Shown here one piece after another: positions 7,779 through 16,434 of a stretch of 25,231 nucleotides of DNA. Under the pieces are notes generated by a model that saw only the letters and a list, made by a program, of their open reading frames with translations, searched no databases and was not told the origin of the DNA. A program made the translations under genes and the position numbers. This stretch comes from a virus, in IMG/VR virus record IMGVR_UViG_3300022200_001441, positions 1 through 25,231 of that record; one strand, 5' to 3'. Position 1 is the first letter of the stretch, and every line of letters begins with the position of its first letter.

Positions 7779-10100
7779 ATGGCTGTAGTTGCTGGTCAAA
7801 AGACATACTACTCCTTCGTAAAAGGACTAGTTACTGAAGCAAGTCCTCTGTTATACCCAGAGAATAGTGCTATTGTAGTAGATAACTTCCTTCTTAATCG
7901 TACTGGTAGTATCCAACGTAGGTTAGGGATGGAGTATGAAGCAGCCCATGTCTTAAGAGACTCTGGTAAAACTGCCGCGTCTTTAGCTGCCTCTGCAATC
8001 AACTTTAATGTCTGGAATAATGTCTCTAATAAACCAACCCTTCGATTTGGGGTAGTACAAATTGGAAGTGATCTTTGGTTCTTTGATTTATTTAAAGATA
8101 CTTTGTCTGCTAATATTAAAAATAGTGGTCTAGCAGTTAACACCACTGGAATTGGGGATACTATTGCTACTGTTTCAGCTATCAATGGTTATCTTATTGT
8201 AACAAGTAAAGAGTTTTCTCCTTTTTATCTTGAGTATGATGAAGCTACTGATACTATTACTAAGACTGCTATCGCATTTTCTATACGAGATCTATTTGGT
8301 ATTGATGATGGCCTTGCAGTTAATAATCGTCCTAGTACTCTGAGTCAAGATCACAAATATAATCTGCTTAATCAAGGGTGGGAATTACCCCAGATCACTT
8401 CTTTCCATTCTGCTCAAGGGGTGTACCCCTCGAACTCAGATATACAATACTTAGGCAAAGATGCTAATGAAGACTTTGATTCTTCATTGATCATCAAACA
8501 GTACTTTGGTAATACTCCTGCACCAAAAGGTAGGACAATTATAAATGCTTTCTCTAGGGGATTGAGCCGACAACAACAAGCAGATGTCTTTATTGTTAAC
8601 TTGTCGGGTAGTGAGTTTGGAGTAGATTATAGTTTTGATTTGGATACTCAATACTTCCAGTCATTAGTAACATCAAACTTTACTTCACTTAATTTAGATA
8701 CTGAAACTAGTAGAATATCTGTGTCTGCATCTTTTTCTGGTAGGATTTTTTACTCTGGAGTAGAGAGTTTAATCACTTCACCGGATAAAAATTCTCCTGA
8801 TTACTCCGGCTTTGTTTTTTTCAGTAAGCTAATCTCTAGTGTGAAGGACTTGGGTGAGTGCTACCAAGAAGCAGACCCTACTTCGGAACACATCTCAGAT
8901 ATTATTGCGTCCGATGGTGGATACATACAGATACCAGATGCAAGCAACATTCACAAGTTAATTCCTACGGATAGATCCCTCATAGTACTAGCAGAGAATG
9001 GTGCATGGGAAATTCTTGGTGATGTCCAATCAGGGTTTAGTGCTACTGGTTATCAAGTCAATAGGGTTAGTAGTATTGGTGCTATTGGCCCCGAAAGTAT
9101 TATAGATGTAGAGGGAACTATTCTATATTGGGCAGAAGGGGGTATATATGTACTTGCTTATGACCAAGCATCTGGGTTTATGCGACCTAAGAATCTTTCT
9201 GCTACTACTATACAGACTTACTACTCCTCCATTCCATCAGTAGCTAGGCAGAATGCCAAAGCATCTTTTGATCCAGAAACTCGTAGAGTATCTTGGTTAT
9301 ACAATGATGATCCAGAGTATACTGGATACACGGAGAAATCTAATTACAATAGGGAACTAATTTTTGACACCTTGTTGCAAGCATTCTACACAAATACCGT
9401 TAATAGAATTCCTGAAGATGCTGATGCACCTATGTTAGCAGACTTTGTGATTATGCCAAACTTTGTTACTACTGATTATGCAGAGCCTATGGTAATTAAT
9501 GGGGATCAAGTACAGATTAATACTGTTGATGTGACTCTAAGCAAAGATGTATTTACTAGGGGAGCTAGTTACACCAAGTATTTGACTGTACTTCCCAACT
9601 CAGCAGGAAATTTAAAGTTCACTTTTAGTAGCTATCGTAGTGGTACTTTCTTTGATTGGTATACTTACAATACTGCTGGTAGTAACTACACTAGTGAATT
9701 GCTGACTGGGTTTGAATTGGCAGGGGATGCTTCTAAATGGAAACAAGCACCCTATGTATCTTTTCATTTTACTAGAACGGAGACTGGATTTGAATCTGAT
9801 GGGCTTGGGGGTCTTGTTGCTACTAATCCTAGTGGTTGTTTTGTTAGTGCTAGATGGGATTTCTCTGACCACGCTAATAGCGGAAAGATTGGAGATGCAT
9901 TCCAAGCCTATAAGCTACTCAGAAATTATATTCCTGTGGATGTTAATGACGACTTTAATTATGGTCAGTCTGTGATTGTTACTAAGAACAAAATTAGGGG
10001 CAAAGGAAAGGCTCTGTCTATGCAGATTACTTCAGAGTCCGGTAAAGACATGAACTTATTGGGTTGGTCTATCCCATTCATAGGGAGTACAGCACCATGA
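7779..10100 (+). CDS. tail tubular protein B (gp12-like tail nozzle)
   Basis: The 773-aa product starts with the family hallmark TYYSFVKGLVTEASPLLYPE then VVDNFLLNRTGSIQRRLGME. It continues with a beta-propeller-like body (DRSLIVLAENGAWEILGDVQ, GAIGPESIIDVEGTILYWAE) and ends at LGWSIPFIGSTAP. It forms the nozzle at the tail tip, through which DNA and ejected proteins leave and to which fibres attach. The length agrees with T7 gp12 (about 790 aa). The stop overlaps the start of the cupin-SET gene by four bases (ATGA). Confidence 0.88.
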   Translation: MAVVAGQKTYYSFVKGLVTEASPLLYPENSAIVVDNFLLNRTGSIQRRLGMEYEAAHVLRDSGKTAASLAASAINFNVWNNVSNKPTLRFGVVQIGSDLWFFDLFKDTLSANIKNSGLAVNTTGIGDTIATVSAINGYLIVTSKEFSPFYLEYDEATDTITKTAIAFSIRDLFGIDDGLAVNNRPSTLSQDHKYNLLNQGWELPQITSFHSAQGVYPSNSDIQYLGKDANEDFDSSLIIKQYFGNTPAPKGRTIINAFSRGLSRQQQADVFIVNLSGSEFGVDYSFDLDTQYFQSLVTSNFTSLNLDTETSRISVSASFSGRIFYSGVESLITSPDKNSPDYSGFVFFSKLISSVKDLGECYQEADPTSEHISDIIASDGGYIQIPDASNIHKLIPTDRSLIVLAENGAWEILGDVQSGFSATGYQVNRVSSIGAIGPESIIDVEGTILYWAEGGIYVLAYDQASGFMRPKNLSATTIQTYYSSIPSVARQNAKASFDPETRRVSWLYNDDPEYTGYTEKSNYNRELIFDTLLQAFYTNTVNRIPEDADAPMLADFVIMPNFVTTDYAEPMVINGDQVQINTVDVTLSKDVFTRGASYTKYLTVLPNSAGNLKFTFSSYRSGTFFDWYTYNTAGSNYTSELLTGFELAGDASKWKQAPYVSFHFTRTETGFESDGLGGLVATNPSGCFVSARWDFSDHANSGKIGDAFQAYKLLRNYIPVDVNDDFNYGQSVIVTKNKIRGKGKALSMQITSESGKDMNLLGWSIPFIGSTAP

Positions 10101-10942
10101 GTCATGCTCTTGTTGAGCTTGCTCAATGTACTGAGGAACAATTACAAGAAGTAATCAAACTCTCTGTATCTGATGAGCAAGTAGAGGTAGATATCGTTCA
10201 TAGTTTTAGTCCCGGACTGTATATTAGAGAGATGCATGTACCTGCTGGTACTATGGTAATTGGTAAGTACCACAATACAAGCCATTTAAACTATATGCTG
10301 AAGGGTAAGTGTGTATTCTCTACCCCTAAGGGGGTAACCACTGAGGTTACTGCCCCATTCCAAGCTACTACTGGGCCGGGAAGGAAGATTGCTTACTTCA
10401 CTGAGGATTCTGTGTGGGTAAATGTCTTCCCCACTGAAACTAGGGATGTAGAAACTTTAGAAAAAGAACTATTTCAACCAGAGACTGCATTAGTAACAGA
10501 GCACCAGTCTTATAAGGCAGCTTATGAGGCTCTAGGAGAGCTTGAGAGAGAAGACTTTAGCCATGCCTGTAGGGAGCTAGGGTTTAGTGAAGAAGACGTT
10601 CGTACAGCCTCTTTAAATGCGTCTGATTGCATACCATTTCCTGATGGTAGCTATAAAGTCATAGTGCAGGACTCTTACATAGAGGGTAAAGGTTTGTTTG
10701 CAACAGCCAAGATTAAATCTGGGGAGGTTATTGCTCCTGCTAGGGTATCAAAGATGAGAACTCCTGCTGGTAGGTACACCAACCACTCAGTTCTGCCTAA
10801 TGCAGAGATGGTAATGTTGCCCAATGGGGATGTGAACTTGGTAGCAACACTAGATATTGAGGGGTCTTCTGGTGGCTGTGTTTTTAATGAGATCACAGTA
10901 GATTATGTAGAGGCTTTTTTGAATACGAGGATAGAAGAATGA
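10097..10942 (+). CDS. cupin-SET fusion protein, predicted protein-lysine methyltransferase
   Basis: I chose ATG 10097 (281 aa) over the in-frame ATG at 10064 because it gives the ATGA overlap used throughout this cluster and has AGGGAG at 10082-10087. Residues about 35-125 are a cupin-like double-strand barrel of a type recurrent in phages: LYIREMHVPAGTMVIGKYHN, then SHLNYMLKG, with His59 and His63 as possible metal ligands, ending at DSVWVNVFPTE. After a helical linker, residues about 185-275 carry the SET-domain signatures in order: EGKGLFAT with IKSGEVI, then RYTNHSVLPNA (the NHS-PN cofactor-binding motif), then NEITVDY (the catalytic Tyr motif). SET proteins methylate lysines using S-adenosylmethionine. 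The gene sits in the slot of T7 gene 13, between the nozzle and the ejection proteins, so a virion protein or an ejected modifier of host proteins is possible. The target is unknown. Confidence 0.8.
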   Translation: MSHALVELAQCTEEQLQEVIKLSVSDEQVEVDIVHSFSPGLYIREMHVPAGTMVIGKYHNTSHLNYMLKGKCVFSTPKGVTTEVTAPFQATTGPGRKIAYFTEDSVWVNVFPTETRDVETLEKELFQPETALVTEHQSYKAAYEALGELEREDFSHACRELGFSEEDVRTASLNASDCIPFPDGSYKVIVQDSYIEGKGLFATAKIKSGEVIAPARVSKMRTPAGRYTNHSVLPNAEMVMLPNGDVNLVATLDIEGSSGGCVFNEITVDYVEAFLNTRIEE

Positions 10943-11418
10943 GTGCAATAGTCTCAGCGATTGGAGCTACGGCAGTTGCTGCTGGTGCATTGGCTGTATC
11001 TGCGGTGGCCTTAGTAGGTGGTGCTGTAGAATCTCGTAAGGCGGGCAAAGCACAACGACAGTCTATGGAAATACAACAAAGACAGGCAGACATTCAAGCT
11101 GCTCGATCTAGGTATGCTACTGTTAGACAGTCTCGTATGACTAGAGGTGCTATGGAACAAGCGGCTGTTTCTCAAGGAGTATCAGGAAGTTCTGGTATCT
11201 TAGGGGCAGCAGCAGGACTCCAAGCTGCTACTGCTAGTGAGCTGGGTACTAGCCTCACCTTACAAGGACTATCGCAACAAGCCACTGCTGCTAACCAAGC
11301 GGCTTCATCTGCTCAATCTAATGCTGCTATCTGGGGAACAGTTGGGGGATTGAGTGGTTCTATCTTTAGTGATCTGGGTGGCTTTAGTACTCTAGGTAAG
11401 AAGGGAGGGACTACCTAG
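10939..11418 (+). CDS. internal virion protein (gp14-like ejection protein)
   Basis: The 159-aa product has an N-terminal hydrophobic helix (about residues 4-28, AIGATAVAAGALAVSAVALV) followed by a long Gln/Ala/Arg-rich helix (AQRQSMEIQQRQADIQAARS) and a Gly/Ala/Ser-rich region. This is the pattern of T7 gp14-type proteins, which leave the virion first and insert into the outer membrane to start the ejection channel. The gene order (nozzle, this gene, two very large internal proteins) supports the call. The ATG overlaps the cupin-SET stop by four bases, and the stop abuts the next ATG. No signal peptidase site is evident. Confidence 0.72.
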   Translation: MSAIVSAIGATAVAAGALAVSAVALVGGAVESRKAGKAQRQSMEIQQRQADIQAARSRYATVRQSRMTRGAMEQAAVSQGVSGSSGILGAAAGLQAATASELGTSLTLQGLSQQATAANQAASSAQSNAAIWGTVGGLSGSIFSDLGGFSTLGKKGGTT

Positions 11419-14400
11419 ATGGCAATCGGAATTACTCCAGAAGAAGCTAGGGCACTAGGAGTCTCCTATGAGGATGCTAGTACTACAAGTAGGAATGTTA
11501 CTCAACAAGTAGCTACCGATAAAGCGTACAATGTTATCTCTAATTATGAGATGGAAAACATTGATAATGCCATTGCTACTTATACAGGGACTACGACTGA
11601 ACCCCTTGATGCAATGGAGTTTATTGCTCTTGACAAAGAACAAGCACAGCCATTAATTGCTGAGACTTCTTTAGTAGAAGAAGCATTTTATGCTACTAGA
11701 TTACGATCTGTTACTGATTCTACAGCAGATATCATGGGGGATTACGACTTCTTCCATAAGGTAAAGGATGATCTAATAGCTACTGGAAGTAGCCCAGAGT
11801 TGGCTCAAGTCTACAAGGAGTTGACTTCATTGACTCCTGAACTGGATAGGGCAGCTATGATGTCTATCTTAGAGGATCAAACAATACCTCAAAATATTAA
11901 AGAACAATCCTTTAAGACCTTCCAACAAAAAGGTGGGGAGCTATTAGATCTTCGACAAGAGTACGTCAATGCTACTGCTGCCTTAGAATCTATAGAAGCT
12001 GACCGAGAGAAGCGGCGATCTGCTCCATTAGATCTTACCTTTCTTCAAGAAAGGTTAGAATGGAATCAAGAAAGAACTAATGAAATCAATGCAGTAGCCT
12101 CACAATTAGACCCTTCAGTATCTTCTTTCTGGTTGGGTGTGGGAGAGATAATTATTCCATTTATGGATCAAGTGTATGTCCAATCATTAAAAGATAAAGT
12201 ACTTGGTGAGGGTGGTGTAGCTAGTGATGTAGCTGGGGCTATTTTATTTGGAGAAAACAAACAACAGATTAGAGAGGCAATACGAAAGATGCCTTTTGAT
12301 CAACGTAAGGTAGCTGTTCGTGCAATGATCGAGGCTGTCAGTCAGTTGCCGGGAGGTGACTACAAGAAAATGATGTACCTCAGTACCTTAACAGATACGG
12401 GGGAGTATGCTACTTGGGAACGGGCCATTGATAATATAGTGGGGGTATTAGATACACTCACTGTAGCTGGCGTATTGGGCAAGGCAATTGTCAAAACAGG
12501 TGCAACGTTACTAAGAACACATCCAGCATCTGCTATAGAAACTGCTCGTATAGCTAGTAGGGCGGAGGCGGCTAGGTTAGCTACGGCTGCATTAATGGAA
12601 GCTACTGGGGATGCTGCTAAGTCTATGGGCACTAGTAAGGTTGAGGTGGCTAATACATATCTCCTACCTAAAATGTCTGATGAAGTTCTTAATGATTTGC
12701 CTACAGATGTAGTACAGCGTCTTAATGAGATTGAAACAAGACATGCTGGTATCTACGATAACCTTAAAACTAGTGGTATTAACTACACAGATGCAGAAAA
12801 GGTCGCTGCTCTTCAACAGACAACAAGAGATATTGCAGAAGTGCAGGGTATGCACTTGCGTATGGAATCTACTACTCTATCTACAGATGGGGAGTCTTTG
12901 TTTGGTACTGCCATGTATGGCAAGACATCTGAGAAATCCTTTGCTAGTGCAGAGGCTGCTGCTAAGGCAGCGTTAGACTCTGGTATACCTGTAGAAGAAG
13001 TTTCCTTCTTTGTTCGTAATGCAAAGACTGGTGAGTTAGATAGAGTCCCTCTTACTGCTGGAGAGTTAACTGAAAAGGGGACTATTCCAACTAGCAGGGC
13101 ACTATTTGGTGGGCCGAAAGGTCGAGGGTTTGGTACAGCTAGTGAGGCCGCTGAGTGGGCGGCTGCTTCTGGTAAGAACCCTAGAGATTTGCAGGTTATG
13201 GAGAGGTTGCCCACTGGTAAGATGAAGCCTATCTTCCTCTCTTTAGGAGAAATTACTTCTTCTGTTTTGACTAGAGCGGAGATGGCAGCAGGGGCTGGGC
13301 CAGCTAGGACTGGTAAGTTTTTTGTGGAGGAGTCCCGATTCTCTCTGGCATCTGTGCCAAAAGGCTCTGAGTTCTACATAGGTAGGACATTCTCTCGTCC
13401 ATTTGATTTACGAGATGCTGCTATTTTCGGTGGTGATAGTATATCTAGGGTAGCAAAGATACAAGGGGCTAGTTATATTGCAGACATTACCTCCAAGTTT
13501 GATAACTGGTTTGCTAGGGCTGCTCTTAAGGCAGCAGACAATGCTACTGCTATAGAGAAACAGTTTTTAGATATGGTTAGGCAAGATGTGTCCTCTCTGA
13601 AAAGAGGGCAGAAGGCTGATCTTTTCAAGGCATTGGAACAAGGGTCAACAGACTCTGTTACTTATACTAGAACAGACTTGGCTACTAAGTTTGGATTAGA
13701 TGAGGGAACTATTAGAGCATACTACACTTACAGGAAAGTGCAGGATCTTTCTTGGTTTCAAACTAATAAGACCTTCCGCAAGAAGCTGGAAGGTATGGGC
13801 ATGAAAGAGGTCAAGGGCATCTCTTCTGTAGATGGTAGACAGTTTGCTGCTCCTCTTACTAGAGAACAGGCTAGTAGTGTTACTCATGTGTATGATGCCA
13901 AACAATCTAAAGTTATCCCAGTTACTAAAGAGTACTTGGATGAGATGTATGCTGCTGGCAATTCCTTAGGTAAGATGCATAGTCCAATCAAGACCTTGGA
14001 TAGTAGGACTTCCCATGTACTAATTGATAACAAGACTACTACCCTTGGTAGGTTGCCAGATAGCCCACTCCCTTACATAGATGGGTACTATCAACGATCT
14101 TACCGAGAGAACTACTTCCTTGATAAAGTTCCTAAGAACGGAATCATGGTAGATGGTAAGTTCATTAATGATCCAGTAATACTAGAGGCTAAGTATGGTT
14201 CTGCTATAGCAGCAGGTACTAGCAAGGGCGTTCTGCAAGGCAAAGTAAATGACCTCAATGCTAATTTAGCTGCTAATGCAGACTACTACTATCGTGTGCG
14301 ACGAGCCAATGAGTTTGATGATGTTGATGTAGCAGAACTACAGTTACGAAAGAGTTACCAGAATGCTTCTAGAGGTAGGGGTGTCCACCTAGAGGGTCAG

Positions 14401-16434
14401 ATAGATAATTCCCTAGCTGCTATTGCTGATCCAATGGAATCTTTATTTAATAATATCCGTACTATGTCTAAGTATGTAGCAACAGATGACTTCATGGCTA
14501 GTTCACAACAACGGTGGGTTAATACATGGGGCAAAGCTACTGGTGGTAAGTACCCATTAAATTTTAAAGATGTTGCAAAGGGTAGACTAACTGACGATGA
14601 GTATGCTTCTGCTAGAGCAGTACATAAGCAGTTAGAAATGATGAACATGGCTACTGGAAAGACTGATGCAATCTGGCGTAACTTTATGCTGGCTGCTTCT
14701 GAAACTCTAGATGGTAGGTCTTTGATGTTAGCTGACATGACTAGAGGGTTGTCAGAGATCAGTCCTGTAGGGGCTGTACGAAGTGTCTCCTCTACACTGT
14801 TCATTGCCCTCCGTCCTATTAGGCAGTTGGTAATACAACCAGCACAGCTTATGCAGTTAGCCTTTGTAAGTCCCTTGTACTATGCCAGTGGTAGAGCATC
14901 CAGAGAGTTGTTGGCTCTGTCTTTATCAAGGGCTACTTGGGGCAATGTAGACCTGACTGCTAAGGTTAATGACATAGGGGCTAAACTCTTTGGAACTACT
15001 CCAAAAGAGTACGAGACTATTGCTAAACACTACTATGATAAGTCTGGTTTGCCATATAGTGTAGATAGTCACTTGTATATTGATGGAATCGTAAAGGATG
15101 TACATGCCAGCCACCTAGATAGTGGGCTGAAGAGGGCAGTGTCAACTGCATTAGCTCCGGTCAGGGCTGTTGTAGGCTTATCTAAAAAGATTGGCTTTGA
15201 TACTGGGGAATTCATTAACTTAACTGGTAGTTGGTTAACTGCTAGAGATAGGTGGATGAAGGCAAACCCCACTATAGCTACCAAATGGGCAGACAAACAG
15301 TATGTAGATGTCATTGATGCAGATGCAAGGGCATTGTCTTACGCCATGACACAACCGGGCAGCTTTGCCTACCAACAAGGCTTGTTGTCTTTACCATTAC
15401 AGTTCATATCAGTGCCACACAAGGCTCTTCTGTCTGTACTTCCTGCTGCTTGGGGTGGTAGTCGTACCCTAAAGGGCATAGAGAAGGCTGGGATAGCTGC
15501 TGGCAATCTAATTATGTTTGGTGGGGTGGGTGTTGGTATAGATAGTGCCCTACAAACAGTCTTAGAGACTACGGGGGCTGTTCTTACCGAAGAAGCGTCT
15601 ATGGGAATTAGGGGTGGATTGATGGATCTTGGTATGAATTCGTTACTAAGAACATTATCAGATGATGAGAATGATGGCACTGCCATTAAGTTCTCTGATA
15701 GCTTTTCTCCAATATCTGATAAGGTAATTCCCGGAGCAGAGATACTTACCCATCTATTAGATGGGGAGGTTAGTGCTTTAATAGGCCCATCTTTCCATGC
15801 ACTGGGAAGATTCAATGAAGTGTTTAATGATATTAAAGTTATTACTGCCAAGCCTGATGCTTCTACTCCCGAGAAAATTGTACAGACTATGGCTTCTGTA
15901 GCTAGTCTAGCCTCTGGGTTTAATGATGGCATTAAGACTATGATAGCTATGAATGCTGGGGTGCTTGTGTCTAAGAGTGGGGATGCAGTAGTAGAAGCTA
16001 CCTACCAAGAAGCTATGGCAAAGATGTTTGGACTACAGACATATGCAGAGGTAGCTACATGGGACATGGCTAGGAAATTGGGGGATCGTAATCAGTTAGC
16101 TAAAGATTGGGCTGCTTTGCTACATGCTAACTACTCTAAACAAAGACTAGCACAAGGTAGTACTAAAGCGGACTTTATGGAATTAGTGAGTAGGTACAAA
16201 GCTCTGGAGAACTTAGTTGATCCTGATATATTAGCCTTGGCCTACAAAGAGTTAGTGAAGTTGGAGACTAGGAGTTTATCTACTACCCAAGATAGTATGC
16301 TTAACTGGCTAATTAATGATGCTATGAATGGGCCAGAAGCTAGACAGAAAGCAATTGATTACATTAATGGTAGTTCAAATTCACAAGAAATAAAGGATGA
16401 TATGATTAAAATCTTAGAGTTGGGGATTAAATAA
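11419..16434 (+). CDS. giant internal virion / DNA ejection protein (1671 aa)
   Basis: This is the largest gene in the window and corresponds by size and place to T7 gp16-type ejection proteins. The sequence is mostly helical and charged, with a few hydrophobic stretches that could cross or enter the membrane, for example AGIAAGNLIMFGGVGVGIDS in the C-terminal third. Residues about 494-545 and 562-607 form an internal repeat. I see no lysozyme or transglycosylase catalytic motif at the N-terminus, unlike T7 gp16. The C-terminal 150 residues are helical and rich in Lys/Glu/Leu. It would be stored in the head core and travel into the cell with or before the DNA. Unlike in T7, it precedes the 666-aa companion. 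Function is inferred from context. Confidence 0.72.
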   Translation: MAIGITPEEARALGVSYEDASTTSRNVTQQVATDKAYNVISNYEMENIDNAIATYTGTTTEPLDAMEFIALDKEQAQPLIAETSLVEEAFYATRLRSVTDSTADIMGDYDFFHKVKDDLIATGSSPELAQVYKELTSLTPELDRAAMMSILEDQTIPQNIKEQSFKTFQQKGGELLDLRQEYVNATAALESIEADREKRRSAPLDLTFLQERLEWNQERTNEINAVASQLDPSVSSFWLGVGEIIIPFMDQVYVQSLKDKVLGEGGVASDVAGAILFGENKQQIREAIRKMPFDQRKVAVRAMIEAVSQLPGGDYKKMMYLSTLTDTGEYATWERAIDNIVGVLDTLTVAGVLGKAIVKTGATLLRTHPASAIETARIASRAEAARLATAALMEATGDAAKSMGTSKVEVANTYLLPKMSDEVLNDLPTDVVQRLNEIETRHAGIYDNLKTSGINYTDAEKVAALQQTTRDIAEVQGMHLRMESTTLSTDGESLFGTAMYGKTSEKSFASAEAAAKAALDSGIPVEEVSFFVRNAKTGELDRVPLTAGELTEKGTIPTSRALFGGPKGRGFGTASEAAEWAAASGKNPRDLQVMERLPTGKMKPIFLSLGEITSSVLTRAEMAAGAGPARTGKFFVEESRFSLASVPKGSEFYIGRTFSRPFDLRDAAIFGGDSISRVAKIQGASYIADITSKFDNWFARAALKAADNATAIEKQFLDMVRQDVSSLKRGQKADLFKALEQGSTDSVTYTRTDLATKFGLDEGTIRAYYTYRKVQDLSWFQTNKTFRKKLEGMGMKEVKGISSVDGRQFAAPLTREQASSVTHVYDAKQSKVIPVTKEYLDEMYAAGNSLGKMHSPIKTLDSRTSHVLIDNKTTTLGRLPDSPLPYIDGYYQRSYRENYFLDKVPKNGIMVDGKFINDPVILEAKYGSAIAAGTSKGVLQGKVNDLNANLAANADYYYRVRRANEFDDVDVAELQLRKSYQNASRGRGVHLEGQIDNSLAAIADPMESLFNNIRTMSKYVATDDFMASSQQRWVNTWGKATGGKYPLNFKDVAKGRLTDDEYASARAVHKQLEMMNMATGKTDAIWRNFMLAASETLDGRSLMLADMTRGLSEISPVGAVRSVSSTLFIALRPIRQLVIQPAQLMQLAFVSPLYYASGRASRELLALSLSRATWGNVDLTAKVNDIGAKLFGTTPKEYETIAKHYYDKSGLPYSVDSHLYIDGIVKDVHASHLDSGLKRAVSTALAPVRAVVGLSKKIGFDTGEFINLTGSWLTARDRWMKANPTIATKWADKQYVDVIDADARALSYAMTQPGSFAYQQGLLSLPLQFISVPHKALLSVLPAAWGGSRTLKGIEKAGIAAGNLIMFGGVGVGIDSALQTVLETTGAVLTEEASMGIRGGLMDLGMNSLLRTLSDDENDGTAIKFSDSFSPISDKVIPGAEILTHLLDGEVSALIGPSFHALGRFNEVFNDIKVITAKPDASTPEKIVQTMASVASLASGFNDGIKTMIAMNAGVLVSKSGDAVVEATYQEAMAKMFGLQTYAEVATWDMARKLGDRNQLAKDWAALLHANYSKQRLAQGSTKADFMELVSRYKALENLVDPDILALAYKELVKLETRSLSTTQDSMLNWLINDAMNGPEARQKAIDYINGSSNSQEIKDDMIKILELGIK
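12898..13239 (+). repeat. internal protein repeat in the giant ejection protein
   Basis: Two tandem units of about 50 residues share the pattern LFG...K...F, then A-rich helix EAA..AA.SG, then a strand and TG turn. Unit 1 (residues 494-545) contains FASAEAAAKAALDSGIP and AKTGELDRVPL. Unit 2 (562-607) contains FGTASEAAEWAAASGKNP and LPTGKMKPIFL. The DNA has diverged, so the duplication is old. Confidence 0.55.

Noticed and set aside
8415-8434. GGGGT/ACCCC inverted repeat in the tail tubular B gene
   Set aside because: Loop of two bases, no T-tract, inside a conserved coding region; likely chance.
10064-10096. In-frame upstream ATG for the cupin-SET gene
   Set aside because: It would overlap tail tubular B by 37 bases; the ATG at 10097 has a better ribosome binding site and the ATGA overlap used by neighbouring genes.
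11419-11900. Lytic transglycosylase domain at the start of the giant internal protein, as in T7 gp16
   Set aside because: No catalytic Glu motif or following conserved segments could be found.
15369-15932. Antisense open frame of 187 codons inside the 1671-aa gene
   Set aside because: Ser/Pro/Ile-rich composition without domain signs; a shadow of the coding strand.
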